Source of the DNA: Nyssa sinensis
Lineage: Eukaryota; Streptophyta; Magnoliopsida; Cornales; Nyssaceae
Length of the DNA stretch: 64,000 bases
Reading direction: 5' to 3'
Assembly (NCBI GenBank): GCA_008638375.1
Contig: CM018041.1
Coordinates: 12,694,552 to 12,758,551, forward strand
Shown: in pieces, positions 46,446 to 60,246 of the stretch
Numbering within the stretch: the stretch's first letter is position 1
Layout: each line of letters starts with the position of its first letter
Program-made: the position numbers and the translations under genes
Notes under the pieces: generated by a model
The model's input: only the letters and a program-made list of their open reading frames with translations
The model's database searches: none
What the model was told of the DNA's origin: nothing

Positions 46446-47140
46446 AGATTTACATTCATTGCATGCATGATTCTGATCACATAGCATAATAGGTTCATTG
46501 TAGATCGGTGATCATAGTAATAGTAAAATGCTAGCTGTTTGATCGGGGTTCATCTTTGTTGCTAGTTGAGAGACATATTAGAAGAGTTTCTAACTGAATA
46601 TTGGAACAAACTGGCCGCTAAGAGCTAGAAGTACTGGTGTTGCTCATGTGGTTTGCTTGCTTTTAATTAACTTAATTTGTTTGTTAGTGAATCACAATTA
46701 TACCATTACTGTTCTCTCCCTAATTCAATTTTGTACATTCTAAAATCGATCATGTGATAATTTAAATGATACATGTAATGGTGCATCAAGATGACAAAAA
46801 TGCAATTAGATATTTATTGGTCTGGGGAGCATCTAATTAGCATAATTTATGGCTTATATGTTGGTATGTCAAAATTCTCAGAACATACGTACACCAGGTG
46901 AACCCGACTGTAGTTGACAAAACGTACAAGCTTGGGTTGTTTTTAGGACGTGCTTAACATCCTCTCTCTCTCTTTTTCTTTTAATTTAGCAAACACCATG
47001 CATGCATGACGAAACCAGAAAATACTATTAATCCAATCCAGCAGAGCATGCGGTGAAACCGTGAGTTGACATTTGGAAGTAGAGTGACTATATATAGATG
47101 TCAATATGCATGTTAAAAGCACTATGCAATTGAGAATCCA
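45750..47140 (+). promoter_or_regulatory. Upstream region of the short proline-rich gene, copy B
   Basis: It carries the same G-box-like GTCACGTGAAG (about 45773) and the TATA box CTATATATAG (47088-47097), 53 bp before the ATG as in copy A. The first TATA-like site of copy A is changed (CTACATATGAC). The CA/TA microsatellite (about 45835-45867) and CT run (about 46961-46973) are much shorter than in copy A, so the promoter spacing differs between the two gene copies. Confidence 0.45.
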
Positions 47141-47404
47141 ATGGGATCAAAAGAATCAAGCAGCGGGGAGAAGCCCGATCTAAGCGGCCTCTCTGGGAAG
47201 GAGGCTGCACAAAATAATATTACACCTCCTGCTCCTCCTCCTCCTGCTAACGAATTACTAATACCGCAGAAGTCTCAAAGTGATACATCATCTCCACCAC
47301 CCCCTCCACCCCCTCCGCAAGACGCTGCAACAGGTCTCATGGGTTCAGGACGTCAACCTACGAAGCGCCCTAATGCTGCTGGAAAATATTCAACTAGCAA
47401 ATAA
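47141..47404 (+). CDS. Short proline-rich protein, copy B (87 aa, function unknown)
   Basis: 87 codons, same start, stop and TATA spacing as copy A. It reads MGSKESSSGEKPDLSGLSGK, then a proline-rich centre with PPAPPPPANELL and an uninterrupted run of eight prolines after SS (copy A has PPPRTP), and a C-terminus identical to copy A ending GKYSTSK. Of nine substitutions between the copies, eight change the amino acid: K5E, R9G, F18S, K21E, P28T, L33P, K41I and A48D (A to B). The net effect makes copy B less basic and more proline-rich. There is no known domain, signal peptide or membrane segment. Expression is unknown. Conservation of an open frame through two copies and an in-frame 6-base indel mildly support coding. 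Confidence 0.5.
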   Translation: MGSKESSSGEKPDLSGLSGKEAAQNNITPPAPPPPANELLIPQKSQSDTSSPPPPPPPPQDAATGLMGSGRQPTKRPNAAGKYSTSK

Positions 47405-49090
47405 TAATTTGTATTTACGTGCATGCATGGCACAGTTTGAAGATGATGCTGGTTTTCACTGTACGTGTACGTACGTTTGTGTGGTAATGTATTGGTCTCT
47501 TCCCGTTCTGTTCTGTCATGTCAGTCATCAAAATAAAGATGGAGACTGGGTGTCTGATCCTGCCAAGCTCCCACATGATCCTGTCATCTTTGTATGTGTT
47601 GTTATGTTTAGTTGGTGTTTTTTGGGGTAGTGTTATATGTATTGCAGTTTACTACGTGTGGCAGTTTATGTAACTTTGTATCCTTATTTCATGCTTTTAT
47701 TTCATGTTTTTGATATGCATCTTTCTAGTACCCTATGTCCCTGTCTACATAACACTACTTGCATCTTTTCTCTATTTCCATCTACAAAATAATGAAAACC
47801 TATGCATTGTTTCTATTTTAACTATTTATTTTTGAGTCATTCGGCCATGAAGACAAATGAAAGTACAAGATTATTTTCTAATTCAAATATTTTAGTACTA
47901 TAGAACTAACTAAGTCCATGTTTTATTCTTTAAACCAAAAAGCTCTTATAACATTGATCTTGAATTTTACATTGATGAAATATCAATGAAAGTGAGCAGT
48001 GGAGTATTTTTGTAATGTCGAAAAAAACTTTGAGAATTTTGGAAACATTTTACAATTTCAAACAGAAAAATATTATGTATTATTGATTTCACAATAGATT
48101 TTATGACTTTGAAAAATAAATAAATGGTCTCATATGTATTTATTATAATGGACTGCACTTCCAAAAATCTATTAGTTACATAGTCTATTGAAAAAATTCG
48201 TTATGTATAACATAATTATTTTTCAAAATATGAAATATCAACAAAATTATCAAGGTTATTTTGGTAAATTTTCATCCTAAATTGTAATTAAATATTTAAT
48301 TAAAATTTTTTTGATGACCCAATATTTAATTAATTATTTAATTAAATTTAGTATGCCTTGTTTAATTATAATGTTTTTTTTAGGTAAGTAATTTTAAATT
48401 TTAATTACACAGTAACAATATTATACATTAATATGACATAGAAAAATGAGTTTTTGTTGTTTTTTTTTTTATAAGATTTTACCTTTGACAACACGACCAT
48501 ATTTGAGATTTTCATCCTCAAATTAGTTATCTTGTCAGTTTTTGTTAGATTACACGACTATGACTTTTTCGGCACAGTTAAATGTATGTGTTTGCCTAAT
48601 TAGCCAGGTGGCCTATACAATATTTGAGTTGAGAGTGTCTCCCTTTTAACAATGGAGAAGTCATTCCATTTCTCTCTCAGCAACTAGTCCCCACACATCA
48701 AAACTGTAATGGTTCCCACATAATAAGAAAGTGATCCTCGTACAGTGTGAAAGGAATTGAGCTTCCCCATTTGAATTGAATTCAAGAGGCACCTATAGAT
48801 AGTTAAGATGGTGGTGCTAGGTCAGAGTGATGATCGTACAATGAGTAAGTATTTCATATTAGATAGCCAATGAACTCCAGGGCGAGAAGGTAGGGAGAGA
48901 GTAAAGACAAATTTGAATAAAAAAGATGGGACTAAAAAAATTATAGCAGGTGCGACCATTCCTTTAAAATGGCTATTCCCACGAGATGTATGAATAGTTA
49001 TTGATTCTCATAACCTAAGGAATGAGATCTAGTCTAATGAAATGAGATTAAAAAATAAAAAATAAAAAATAAAAGCACATATATAATATA
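47405..49090. other. 3' flank of the small gene and AT-rich spacer, copy B
   Basis: Near-identical to 12856-14500 for the first 400 bp, then AT-rich without a gene. It includes about 33 bp near 48705-48737 that is absent from copy A. Confidence 0.5.
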
Positions 49091-49317
49091 TGTTATTGAC
49101 ATTGCACTTTTCTGGTCTAGAAGCTTATTCTCTCAAATTGCCAGTCAAGAACTCAAGATTAAAGAGCTACCAGAAAGGTTTTGATGATACCTGCTCTGAT
49201 GTTAAAATTACAAAAAAATAAACACAGTAATTTAAGAGAAGAATTGAACAGGAATTGAAAGTATACCTTATGACCTTATTTAGAGGCTATAGTAATCCTA
49301 AGTTGGGTAGTATTAGG

Positions 49318-49883
49318 AGTCACACCCTTGACTCGCAAGACCAGACTATAGGGTCATTAGACCTCGATAAGGCGGATAATTATGAGACTAACCATGTAAT
49401 AACCTCAAAATTTTTTTTATATATATAATTTTGTGGTTATTATTATTATTATTATTATTATTAATTGTTATTGTTATTATTAATGTTATTATTATTATTA
49501 AAAGTGTGAAATGGATGAAATGTGTACATTAAGGGAATTGATGCATGGGTGTTATGTATATATGGTATGTATATGTGTAGAATAATGTATGTACATGTAT
49601 ATGTGTATATGTATAACAGTGCATGTGTGCACTGTGTGTGTGTGCAACAGATCTAGTGTGTGTGTGTGGTGTCGTGTGAGTGTGTGTGTAATGAGTGGTA
49701 TATATATATATAGGTATATATAGGGCAGCTTTGCATTTAGCTGCATTGGGGAAGAGCAAGGGTGGCTGAGCAGAGGGAAAAAGGTCAAACAAAGGGGCTG
49801 GTGGTGGGAGACGTGAGGGAGTTGATGTGTGAGTGTTATATATTGGTCTCGGTTGGGAGAAAGGAAAGAAAAGAGAAACAGAA

Positions 49884-49930
<47 letters not shown>

Positions 49931-52900
49931 GAAAGAAGGAGTCTTGGAGCTTGAATCAAGCTTGGAACCAGAGGGTGAAGGAGGTGCACGGCTAGAGAGA
50001 GAAACCCAGCAAAAACCGTAAGTGACCCAGTTCTGTTTTATTTTTTTAAAAGCATGATAATTAATGTGATGTATAGGATCTTAAAGAGCATGTTGTAAGG
50101 TTCATTTTGCAAAAAGAATAAAAGAAAACGATTAAGAAATGAGAAAGAAACATTGAGTTGCAGGTCACGTAGGATAATCGGTTGGGTGGAAATTTTTGGT
50201 TTAAAACTTGGTTTTGGGAATGAGAAATTGTTCCTCCATAGTGCAGAAACACTTTAGGGCAAAAATGGAGATTAAACCGTGACCAAAAAGTCACGAAAAT
50301 GAAAGAGTAGGGTCGGCCGGAGTGTTGACCGAAATCTTTGAACCCTATTTCGTGAAAATCTAGTGGCTTAGATCCAAAACCAACCTTAGATATGGAATCT
50401 ACATGAAAAATCGAAGAGAACCACATTCAGAAACCATGAAAATCTCACCGAAAAAATGTCGCCAGCGCCGGAGAAGGCGCCGAAACCCTACTGGTGTCTC
50501 GCCGAAAAAACGAGGAAGAAGGGGGACTGTTCGGGTCGGGTCCGGGTCCGGTTCGGGTTCGGGTCGGGCTTGGGTGATCTGCCCCTGCCACGTGTCGCCC
50601 TGTTGTTTTAAATTAAAAGATGAAATGGGCTGTTTGGCTATGGGTGTAAGAAATTGAAAATTGAAATTGAAACAGGAACAGGGATATCCTATCCCTGTTC
50701 TGGACTAATCCCTGTTTGGGTAACCGAATTGAGAATAGGAGAATTAGAATTTACAAATTAACCCTTGGACTTTTTGGGAATTAACTTTGACCCAAGACTT
50801 TCGAAATTTACAAAATGACCCCCCAACTGTTAATTATTATAATTTGACCCACCAGAATAAAATATTAATTAATTAATTAGTTAATTAAATTAATTTAATT
50901 ATTTAAATATTCTAAAATAATCCGGAGTCCAAATGGGACAAGTCATTAGTGTATTTTGACTATCTCGACCATTCTGAGACCAATGGTGAGGTTCGTTTTA
51001 CGAGACGGAGTCCCAAAAATTAAAAGACCCGTAGTAACCTTTAAAATTACCAAAATGCCCCTGAATTGAAGCACAGTCAAACGAACTCCGAATTAAGTAA
51101 ACAAATAGTGAAACTTTATTATCTCGAGCATTCCGGACTCAACTGTGGAGTCTGATTTGTGAAAAGAGGTCACGAAATGTAAGGACCCATGAAAAGTGTA
51201 AAATGATTGTTTTGCCCTTTTGAACCCAGATGTCCGAATTGAGTTCTACGAAAACCTAAACTTATTTTCTTCGACGTCCTGGACTCAATAGCAGAGTTTA
51301 ATTTAGCAGAATAGAAACTTATAAAATAAAGACATAAAATTTGTTGAATAGCATCATTTAGGAAACAAATGAACTAAGTCACTTGTTATGATTTTAGGGA
51401 CACGAAAAGGCAAGGAGAAGGCAGTCTGATCCTTCCACATTCTCACTACTAGCCACTACATTACGAGCGCAGTTTACTTGGGTTGTGATTAACCCGTCAG
51501 GTATGGTGTTTTGCTAATGTTAGAAATGAAGTTAAGTTAGGAATATTTTGTAAATGACTAAAATGATTTATGTGTTTATTTGTAATGTGTTTACTTGATA
51601 ATTTGAAGTTGGTTGTTCACATGTTTATGTGTTACTTGCGTTCTTTGAGAGTTTAGTAAAGTGAAGAACATGAACTATGATATATGGACACATGAGATAT
51701 GCATACATATGGAACTGACTGATGATTTATATGTTATTGTCCGAGCATGCTATATTATTGAAAACCATGTTCATTGAGATTACATTAGCATATTGGCATA
51801 TGGTGAATCCTTGAGAACATGGCGTGAGTTGAGCACGTGGTGCTATGCATTATGAGAGTGTAGATCCTGTGGTGAAAAACTCAAAATTGGCCATTGCATT
51901 GGTACTTCGATGCCATCGGGGAGTACCCGTAAATGAGACATGGGTGTGGCATAGAGTTGTGCATGGGTGCATCATGCATACCACTCATATATTACTGTGA
52001 TGCTTTGAATGACATTTAGATATAAATGTACACTTTGCACATGCCACGCCTTAGCTTTATTTCTTGCATTAGCACTTCATCATACCAGCAGTTGAGCTGA
52101 CCCATTCGTGGGCAACATTTTTCAGATGAGGATGCTCCAGTTACTTGAGACTCGATGACACTTGATAGGATGAAGCACTTGGTGTATTTTTGGTCCATGG
52201 GACTTATGTTTTGTAATGTAAGGGCTTACGCCCAGACGACCCGTGAACACTGTAATGGCGGGATGTACTTCATGTTTAGTGAATTTATTTACATTTGTCC
52301 TTTTATTTATTTTATTTTCTGTCTCGTCAGTCGCGCCTCAGGTTTACAGAAATTCAGGGTGTGACAAACCATCCTAATCAAATACATAAAATATAGGCTA
52401 TCTTTTTTTTTTTGAATTGATTTAGTTCATTTAATTGGTTTCGGTTCGGTTCCCTAATTAGACTTGTTCAAGTCCCGTAACGAGATTTAATGAAATTTAT
52501 TACAATCAAATAGTTTATACCAATCATTCAACAACAGTATACAATATGATAACATCCAGAGCTAACTCTAACAATCCTTATATACATGTACAACAATAGT
52601 CTAAAGGATACAGACGCCCTTAATAAATATAAACGAACAAATACAATAAGGTAACTAAATGCTATAATGACTCCAATCCATCCTGTACTGCTTTTGCAGC
52701 TATCTTCCATCAAGCCAATACCTGCCATTCTCATGAACAGTAAGAATGAGCTATAACGCTTAGTAGGATTTCCCAAAACATACAAGTAAACAACGTGCAA
52801 AAGCTAATGCAAGTATGAAGATGACACACCTTAAGTCCAGTATGAACCACAAGCACCCAATAACAACATATACCAACACAAACACCACTACATGTGGTTT

Positions 52901-55900
52901 AACAATAATGACCAAGTAATCAACATATGGAGGGTCGGACACATGACATAAGTATAAATATATAATTTTACGAAGCATCTCCATTTCCTATGTTAATGTC
53001 ACAAGAACAATGTATATATGCACATAACCAGTCACAAGATATAATTATAAGCTTACCAATCCTGCGAAGCACCTCAATTTCCTGTTTAAAGGCATAAGTA
53101 CAATGTATACATTCATAACTAAGCAACCATCCACAAAGGCCACAGTATTACAAACTGGCAGTACACAATTCATCAGCGATCATAAGAAAATATCACATGA
53201 GTGTCAAGAAAAATAATCTCAAATAAATCAATCCACAGTAACAGAGGATAAAGCCTTGTTCAACTTATTTCATTCTCTCAATAATCTCAATCCCATGAGT
53301 ATCTACCTAATTTGGCTTCCAATAAGCCTGAGTGTTTTACGGGCTACTAATCCGATGGAAACAAACGACCACCTGCGCGGGTTTATGACTCACAAGCCGA
53401 GGAGAGACACCATCCCCATCATAAATGAAACCCCAGATAAAGAGAAATCTCACCACACTCAAAAACACACAAAAGACGTGACTAATTTTCATCCCAAGTC
53501 CTTTTCTCATAAGTGTTCTTTTTCACAATCCCAAAATCTCAATCCACACCACAGACAGTGCTAATTAATATCAATATCCCCTCAAATCTCACACCGCTTA
53601 AGTATAGTCAACAATATGCATATCCGTATCATTCACATCCATTATAATCATTAACAACTATATGAGAGGATATCTGATTAACGAATAAGTAGAGGAGCAA
53701 CAGTGGTCATATATATATATATATATATTGATGATAGAAATAGAAATGATAGTCAACATCAACATGGTGATCACACTTATCTCATAATATTATACAATGT
53801 CCAACATCATAGCAATCAATATAATAATCATATTCTACTCACAAATCGATTATAAGATAATCACTGATAATAACAAACATCTCATCTAGATTATATAACA
53901 AGCATGCACATCAACAAGTCAGGACTTTGTCCTAGTTCTAATCATCACCCCACTACAAGGAGTCACTACATGTGTCTTTCATAATGTTCGTCAATTGCTT
54001 TACACACCTACTGTTCCATCATCAGAACCGCCCTAACCCATAGCACTAAGGTATCGTATCAAGTCTTACGGTTCTCTATGGCCAATTCTCATTAACCAAT
54101 ACCTCAGGTACCTGTTTACCCAAACAGATATAAAAAAACGTGTTCCTGGACTTCAAAAATCCTACGAAAGCCCTATCGTATTGTTTCTAAGTCATTTGAC
54201 CATCTTTTAAGTTTATAAGGGCATTTTTGTAATTTATCAAATAAGTAATGTGTCTACTGAGACACCGTCTCTCAAAACGACCTTGGAATCAGATCCAAGA
54301 GGTCCACAATCTTAAAGAAATCCTCTTTATATTTTATTAACACTTCTAGGTATTGTTCCATGCCCAAGGAAATTTTTGTAATTTCACATATTCATGTGGG
54401 ACCACTCCGAGTCACCAATTCATTATTTTGATATCATATTTGAGTTTCTAGCATCCAAAAATATTAGAAACACCTCTTCCGGATCATAATTCGGTTTTCA
54501 ACTGCTTAATATAGGTCTAGAGGTATAATTATCATTTTCTCACTCTATATGGGATCATCACCGGGTCCTAATTTGTTTAATTTGATCACGTATTTGAATC
54601 CCGAGCATCCAAAAACCTTGGGATAGTCCTTTCTGGATTTTATTTGCCTTTACACTTTTTAATTTAGCATTAGGGATATTTTTATAATTTTTTATATTCA
54701 TGTAGGACCACATCGGGTTCCCAAATGTCCAAACCGACTCCGCCATTAAGTCCGGAATGTCCAAAAACTTTAAGAAAGCCTCTTCTTGCATTTTAATTAG
54801 ATTTATATTCAATTTTATAAACAAGTGCGCTTTTTATAATTTCTTTAAAATTAGTTCACTCATTTATAAATAACTCAAACAAGTTAACCCTTTTTTAATT
54901 TCTTCTAAGTCAATTTTGAATCCTTGTTGCCAAACAGGCCTTAACCAATTTCAATCTCAATTTCTGGAATAGGGATAACCCTATTCTAGTTCAAATCGAT
55001 TTTAAGGTTCCAAATCGACCACAACCAAACAACCCCTCAAGCCTAACCAACCATGGGCCAAACCCAAATCCGAGACCCGACCCGATCCATGACCGGAGAT
55101 CTGACACAATTTGACAATTGATTGGTCAACGGTCAACCATTGACCCATTGACTGGTCAACACTGGAATTGACCACTATCGACGAAGCTTCGGTTGTCTTT
55201 TCCAGCGAGCCTCGTCGAAAAATCGAAAACCCTAGTTTTCAAATCTGTATTTTTTCACATTGTTTTCACTCTCTTTTCCTTCTAATCTGCATATATGGTC
55301 ATTTTACACATTCTAAGGTTTGTTTCAAGCCTTGACAACCATTGGTTCAAGCCCAAATTTTAAGATCCCAATTCTCCGACGAACTGGTATTATAGCCAAT
55401 CCTCTACTGTTTTCTCCCCTTTTTTGGTTCAAACTCCTTGCAAATCTTCCCTAGATCTATGTCCCATCGTCCTACATCATTTTCGAGGATCTATTCCATG
55501 GGAAATTAAAAAACCCAGTTTGGTTTCTCTTCTTATCGTGTATATATATATATATATTTATACATGCACATATATATACACGCACACTGCAACACGCACA
55601 CATATGTACATTCATGCAAGCCCAAATGAATTGTAAATCAAACCCAATGTGCTTAAAAACCCCTACCTTAACCAGTTGCTTAGAGAGAAAAATGGAGGAT
55701 AGAGAAAGATTCACTGAAGCTTTCATGGTTGCTACCCCACTGGTCCAACCCTTCTACTGCTCTTTTCTTTTCCTTTCCTTCTCTTTTTCTTATTCTTCTT
55801 CCTTTCCTTCATCTTCTCCTCTGTTTTGCTTATCCCAGTGTGTTCATCACACACACACATAAACACACATTGAATCACACACTTTCACCCCACTATACAC

Positions 55901-56570
55901 ACATGAAGAAACACAAACACACACACTCACACTTTCTCTCTTCTCTTTCTTTGAACCCATACAAACACACACCATGTTTACACATACACACACCACTTTT
56001 AGTTAAGAGAGAGAGAGAGAGTTGTGTCAGAGGGGAGGGAAGTCAGAAAATGAGGGGGAAAAGAGAAAAGAGAAAATATAGGGGTTTCCCTCATGTTCTA
56101 TCAAGTCCTCTCCTTCTACTTCTTGTCCCCTTAAAATGCACCCACACACACACAAGCACTTTCCTTCCACCACCACAATGTTAACATATGTCCTCCTTCT
56201 AAAAGGTTTCATTAGATTTTTAGAGAAGCTTTTTATGCGTCTATATTTAAGCTGTCTTGGAATTGCACCAAACTTGGTACACTAGCTAATTTTGGCGTTT
56301 TGATTCCAAATATGCAGTCCGTTTTTCTAAATTTCAACATTTGAATTTTCTTATCTATCTGCATCCCGTAAATGATTGTGTAGTCCTGTGGCTCACACCA
56401 ATCCCGAATATATCACCAAAAATTTATTTTTAGCCTTACTGTGTCATATTGATGACTTATCGACTCATTTTACAATCTGTCTGACTCATCTTTGATTTAT
56501 CTCCAGTTTTTCCTTAGTCTATGCTAACAATTTATCGAATTGCCTTTTGATGATTTTTCGGGTCCTTATA
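49318..56570 (-). mobile_element. Long solo LTR inside the small Tat element, copy B (itself interrupted)
   Basis: Counterpart of 14728-19030, with TTAGG (49313-49317) and TTAAG (56571-56575) flanks. The right end has changed to CCTTATA. It is split by the 2972-bp LTR at 49395-52366. No protein domain is seen. Confidence 0.8.
49395..52366 (+). mobile_element. Solo LTR unique to copy B (2972 bp, TSD AACCA)
   Basis: It starts TGTAATAACCTCAAAA and ends CAGGGTGTGACA, with identical AACCA on both sides (49390-49394 and 52367-52371). The empty site ACTAACCATCC is present in copy A at about 14796. Contents: an ATT repeat (about 49437-49500), a TATATATATATATAGG promoter-like site (49699-49716), GA repeats (about 49889-49924), a donor-like CCGTAAGTGAC (about 50017) and a GTCGGGTCCGGG-rich block (about 50535). 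No gag or pol. It is the product of LTR-LTR recombination of a gypsy element that inserted after the large duplication. Confidence 0.95.
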
Positions 56571-56808
56571 TTAAGAGTCATAAAAGTAAGAATTTGAAGA
56601 TATCCATAGATAGTAGTTACCATATCGAGCTCTATTTTCTTATTTTGAGGTCGTAGCCTATGGAAGGTAGTGAATTGTTTGTAAGCCTTTGCCCTATAAG
56701 TCTGTAATCTATAAATCGATAGGAATAACTATGATGCGCTTCATATGTTATAGAGCTACTTGAAGACACGAGTCACATTATAAGAACCTTGGTCGGATTA
56801 TGGTATAT

Positions 56809-57320
56809 CAGCTACTCCCCCTCGAGCCTAAGTTTTATGGGACCTACTCAGAGCCGAGGTTAGGGTTTCTGAGGCGTCATGCGTGTTTCCTTAAAAAATG
56901 TGCCATTTCACATCCTGAGAAGACAATCATTGATGTGATAGTTAATGTCCCATCATTATGCCTATTGTCGTTCCCATTGCCGATGCCATCCAAGAGTTGG
57001 AGAAGAATGTGATGGCTTTAGAACTAGAGGATCTAAAGAATAAGCTTGTTGACTTTGAAGCTGCTGCTGGCCAAAAGCTCTATGACAACGTTGAAGCAGC
57101 AAAGGCTCAGACCGAGAAGGGTTTGGGGCTACGGTCCAGAGGCTGGGGGGGGGGAGAGTTTATTGACTATGGCTACAAGATGCATATACAAAAGCTCCAA
57201 AAATTGTATCCCAACCTTAGTTTGGCCTACAACTAGCTCTAGTGCTCCAACATTCTTCTATTCGTCCTTAGCCTTCATCTCGGCTTCAGAAACACGGACT
57301 TCACGCAAATTATGTTGCAA
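56809..57320 (+). pseudogene. Remnant of the Tat antisense gene (coiled-coil part), copy B
   Basis: It reads AIQELEKNVMALELEDLKNK, KAQTEKG and, in frame across a shorter G-run, EFIDYGYKMHIQKLQKLYPN. Copy B keeps one frame where copy A is shifted by the G-run. It corresponds to the C-terminal coiled coil of the gene at 29437-31377. Confidence 0.65.
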
Positions 57321-57772
57321 TTTTTTAGTCTAGATGCTTCTTTTCTCAAATTTCTTGTCAAGTACTCGAGGTCAGAAGGCCAACGGAAAGGCTCCGGTGG
57401 TAGCTACTCCGATGATAAAGTCAGCAAAGAAATAAAGACAGTAATTCAAGAGAATAATTAAACATAAATTAAAAGCATACCTTATGACATTATTTATTAG
57501 CTATAACAATCCCAAGTTGAGTAAGATTAGGAGCCATAAAAATAGAGATTTTAAGATATCCATAAATAGTAGTTACCATATCAAACTCTGTTTCCTTATT
57601 TTGAGGTCAGTAGCCTATGGAAGGTAGTAAATTGTTCGGAAGCCTTTGCGCTAAAGGTCTGTAACCCATAGATAGGTAGGGATGAGTATGATGCACTTCA
57701 TATGTTATAGAGCTACTTAAAGACACGTGTCACATTCGGAAAACCTTGGTCGAATTATGGTATATCAGTTAT

Positions 57773-59730
57773 ATATTCACATAAATATTTTTATCTATTA
57801 AAATAAATTTATGTATATATATACAGATGCATAAAAAATACACATAAATAATTATATATATTTTTTTTTTATCAGTGAAAAGAGATTTTTATTAATGAAA
57901 ATAAATATACAGAAGAACATACAAAATACACCAACAAAAAGAAAAAAAAATACAAAGGGCATCATGACTCCCAAGTTTCATCCCAACTAAATTGGCACCA
58001 AGCAAGAGGAAAAAATCACATACCGGCATAATCCCAATACATCAGAAAAATAGCAAGACCATATCCCAAATGGTAAAAACAACTAACCTATTTTGACGCA
58101 CGACTTATTCGAATGAGGGCTTTTTCGTGCGAAGGAAATGACCTTCATTCCAACGAATAATAGAATGACTTAAATTGGAAAGACTACATGAAAAATCATG
58201 GGCACGAGCCTTCCAATTTTATCGAACGATCATCGAACAAACACCTTCTGGAAAACTCGTGGGAATAAGTATAACTACTTAATTCAACGAGCTCTTTCTA
58301 TTGCTCATTCGAATGAGGCCTTTTCATTTGAACAACCAATAAAATGTCCAGAAGTCTTGGACTATGAATAAAAAAGCTTCCACAATACAAAGGGTAAAAA
58401 CAAGATTTTTCACATAAGCCTAAGGGAGTATTTTTACAATCCAAAAACAACACACACGTGAGAAAATTGATAAATATTCAATACATAATGTGTGAATGTG
58501 TGAGATCCAAATCATAACAAAGGCCAATATACCTCTTGTAGACTAAGAAGACCAGAAAATGTGCACGACAATGAATTAAACATAGTCTTCTTGTGTAAGA
58601 AATGGGGCTTGAGAGACCTTAAACCTAGAACTAAGTTACAATTACACAAAAATTAGTTTTGTCAACACGGATTAGCTAATTACAACAAAAGACCCTTGGT
58701 CTCAACAAGTTGTAAAAATAGTAAAATTTTATTGTTTCATAATAATAGAGAAAAAAACTCATTTGGTACTTGTTTTATTCAACTAATGAGCCCAATTTTT
58801 GATGGTCAAAGCTACTTTCTAGGGAGTGAAAATTTATCCAAAACAAAAAAGTATTTGAAGATGATTGATTAAAATTTCACTAGCTCCAAAATAGTAAAAT
58901 TTTACTGTCTCTCGTTCCTTTATCATGTTTTTTTTAAATTTTTTTTTAATAAATAAAGATGGATTTTGATCTATGAGAGTATAATTAATAGAGAAAAAAA
59001 TATTTATATATATAACAAACACAAAACAATTAATACAACATCATATTAAATTAAATTGAGGAGAGCTTGTTTTCACATATGAGAACTTTGAAGATAATAT
59101 TATTGACTTTTGTAAAAACCCACTAAGTTAAATGAAGTCTGAGTCATTTCAATTCAAATGGATAAATAAAAAATGGAGGGAGCCGGTTTAGGTCACTGCC
59201 ATGGCCATTGTGAAAAGCAGATGGGCAATTGTTATGTCTCATGGTACAAAATTTTCTGATCAAATCATTGCTTATAAATTTTTCTTCTTTTAATCTCTGG
59301 TTGTTAACCTAGATTTTCTATATCCTAGTAAACATATTCATCGGAGATAGGATAATGGTTATCACATCACATCAACTATAGCAACTTGGGCCTAGGTTGT
59401 TTTTATTCTTAACATGCCAAGAAGAAAACTTGCAAATGAAACACAAGATGTCGACGTTGAAGATGGAGACCATGGTTTCCGGTTAGTATGGTGAATGAGT
59501 TCAAGTGGTGGCGACGAGGAACCTTCCATGGCGGTGGTGATGGAACCAAGCTTTATGGGCGTAGCGGTGGTGTATATATTTTTTAGAAGTGCGTGGAGTT
59601 TGAAAAAGTGACTATGGGTTGGGTAAAGTGATAAATCATATATATGGGTATTTTTTTTCATTTAAAAAAATAAGAGTGACAACTCATCAAAATAGACCTG
59701 AGTTCAAAATACAAATTAACTAACTATCCT
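57773..59730. other. Spacer with a possible LINE 3' tail, copy B
   Basis: Same content as 20235-22160, including the minus-strand LINE-like tail near 57860-57950 and an AT-rich remainder. No supported gene. Confidence 0.4.
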
Positions 59731-59769
59731 TTACCTCAAAAGTGGAATGCTCTTAAACTCTATACTATA

Positions 59770-60246
59770 GATTGGAAATTCACCTTTAAAGTCTCATTTT
59801 TTGATAATTTTCAATCTATCTTTGCTTAAGGACGGAGATTTGGCTAACTTTGTAGTTCTTAGAGTTGAGCATGAAGAATATAGCACATTGTTTTGTCGTG
59901 CCCTATTTGTTTGGGAAATAGAGGATCTTTTCAGATTATACAATCCTTTTCTCAATGCAACAACGACTATTGAAGCCAAACAAGATACTTTGACTTGGAA
60001 GGCTCACTCATTTGGTCAATTTTCTATTAACTCGCTATACAAAAGGTTTGAATCCTCCATTAGTCCCAATTTCAAAATTATGAATCTTATTTGCATAATG
60101 CCCCTCCTCTAAGTGTACAATTCTTTGTAGAGTGGAATAACCAAGTAAAATCAGCATAATATCTTTTTTAAATTGGGATTCTTAGAGATGATGATGATTG
60201 CCTTTGCCATTTTTGTGCTTTGCAAAGAGACCCTACTAATCACATT
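59770..60246 (+). pseudogene. LINE reverse-transcriptase C-terminal (zf-RVT) remnant, copy B, first part
   Basis: A 103-codon frame from 59801 contains DGDLANFVVLRVEHEEYS, FCRALFVWEIEDLFRLYN and DTLTWKAHSFGQFSINSLYK. It is one base longer than copy A near 59888, which keeps the frame. It is interrupted at 60247 by an LTR; the LINE resumes about 2.4 kb further right. Confidence 0.75.

Larger units (their letters stand above)
49097..57767 (-). mobile_element. Small non-autonomous Tat-derived retroelement, copy B
   Basis: Counterpart of 14506-20229, flanked by GTTAT (49092-49096 and 57768-57772). LTR 1 is 49097-49317 plus 56576-56809; LTR 2 ends at 57767. The internal region again holds only the coiled-coil tail of the antisense gene (plus strand, about 56958-57236). 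Two nested LTRs interrupt LTR 1. Confidence 0.85.

Noticed and set aside
49552..49989. Long minus-strand open frame (145 codons) rich in His/Thr and Ser/Leu
   Set aside because: It is produced by GT, TA and GA microsatellites inside the solo LTR; no protein-like composition.
50403..50657. Basic Arg/Gly-rich frame of 84 codons
   Set aside because: It lies in the GTCGGG-rich block of a solo LTR; similar GC-rich blocks in other LTRs are not coding.
55729..56184. 151-codon plus-strand frame, with a related frame at 18059-18451
   Set aside because: Encoded by pyrimidine-rich and CA-repeat sequence inside an LTR, and not conserved in frame between copies A and B.
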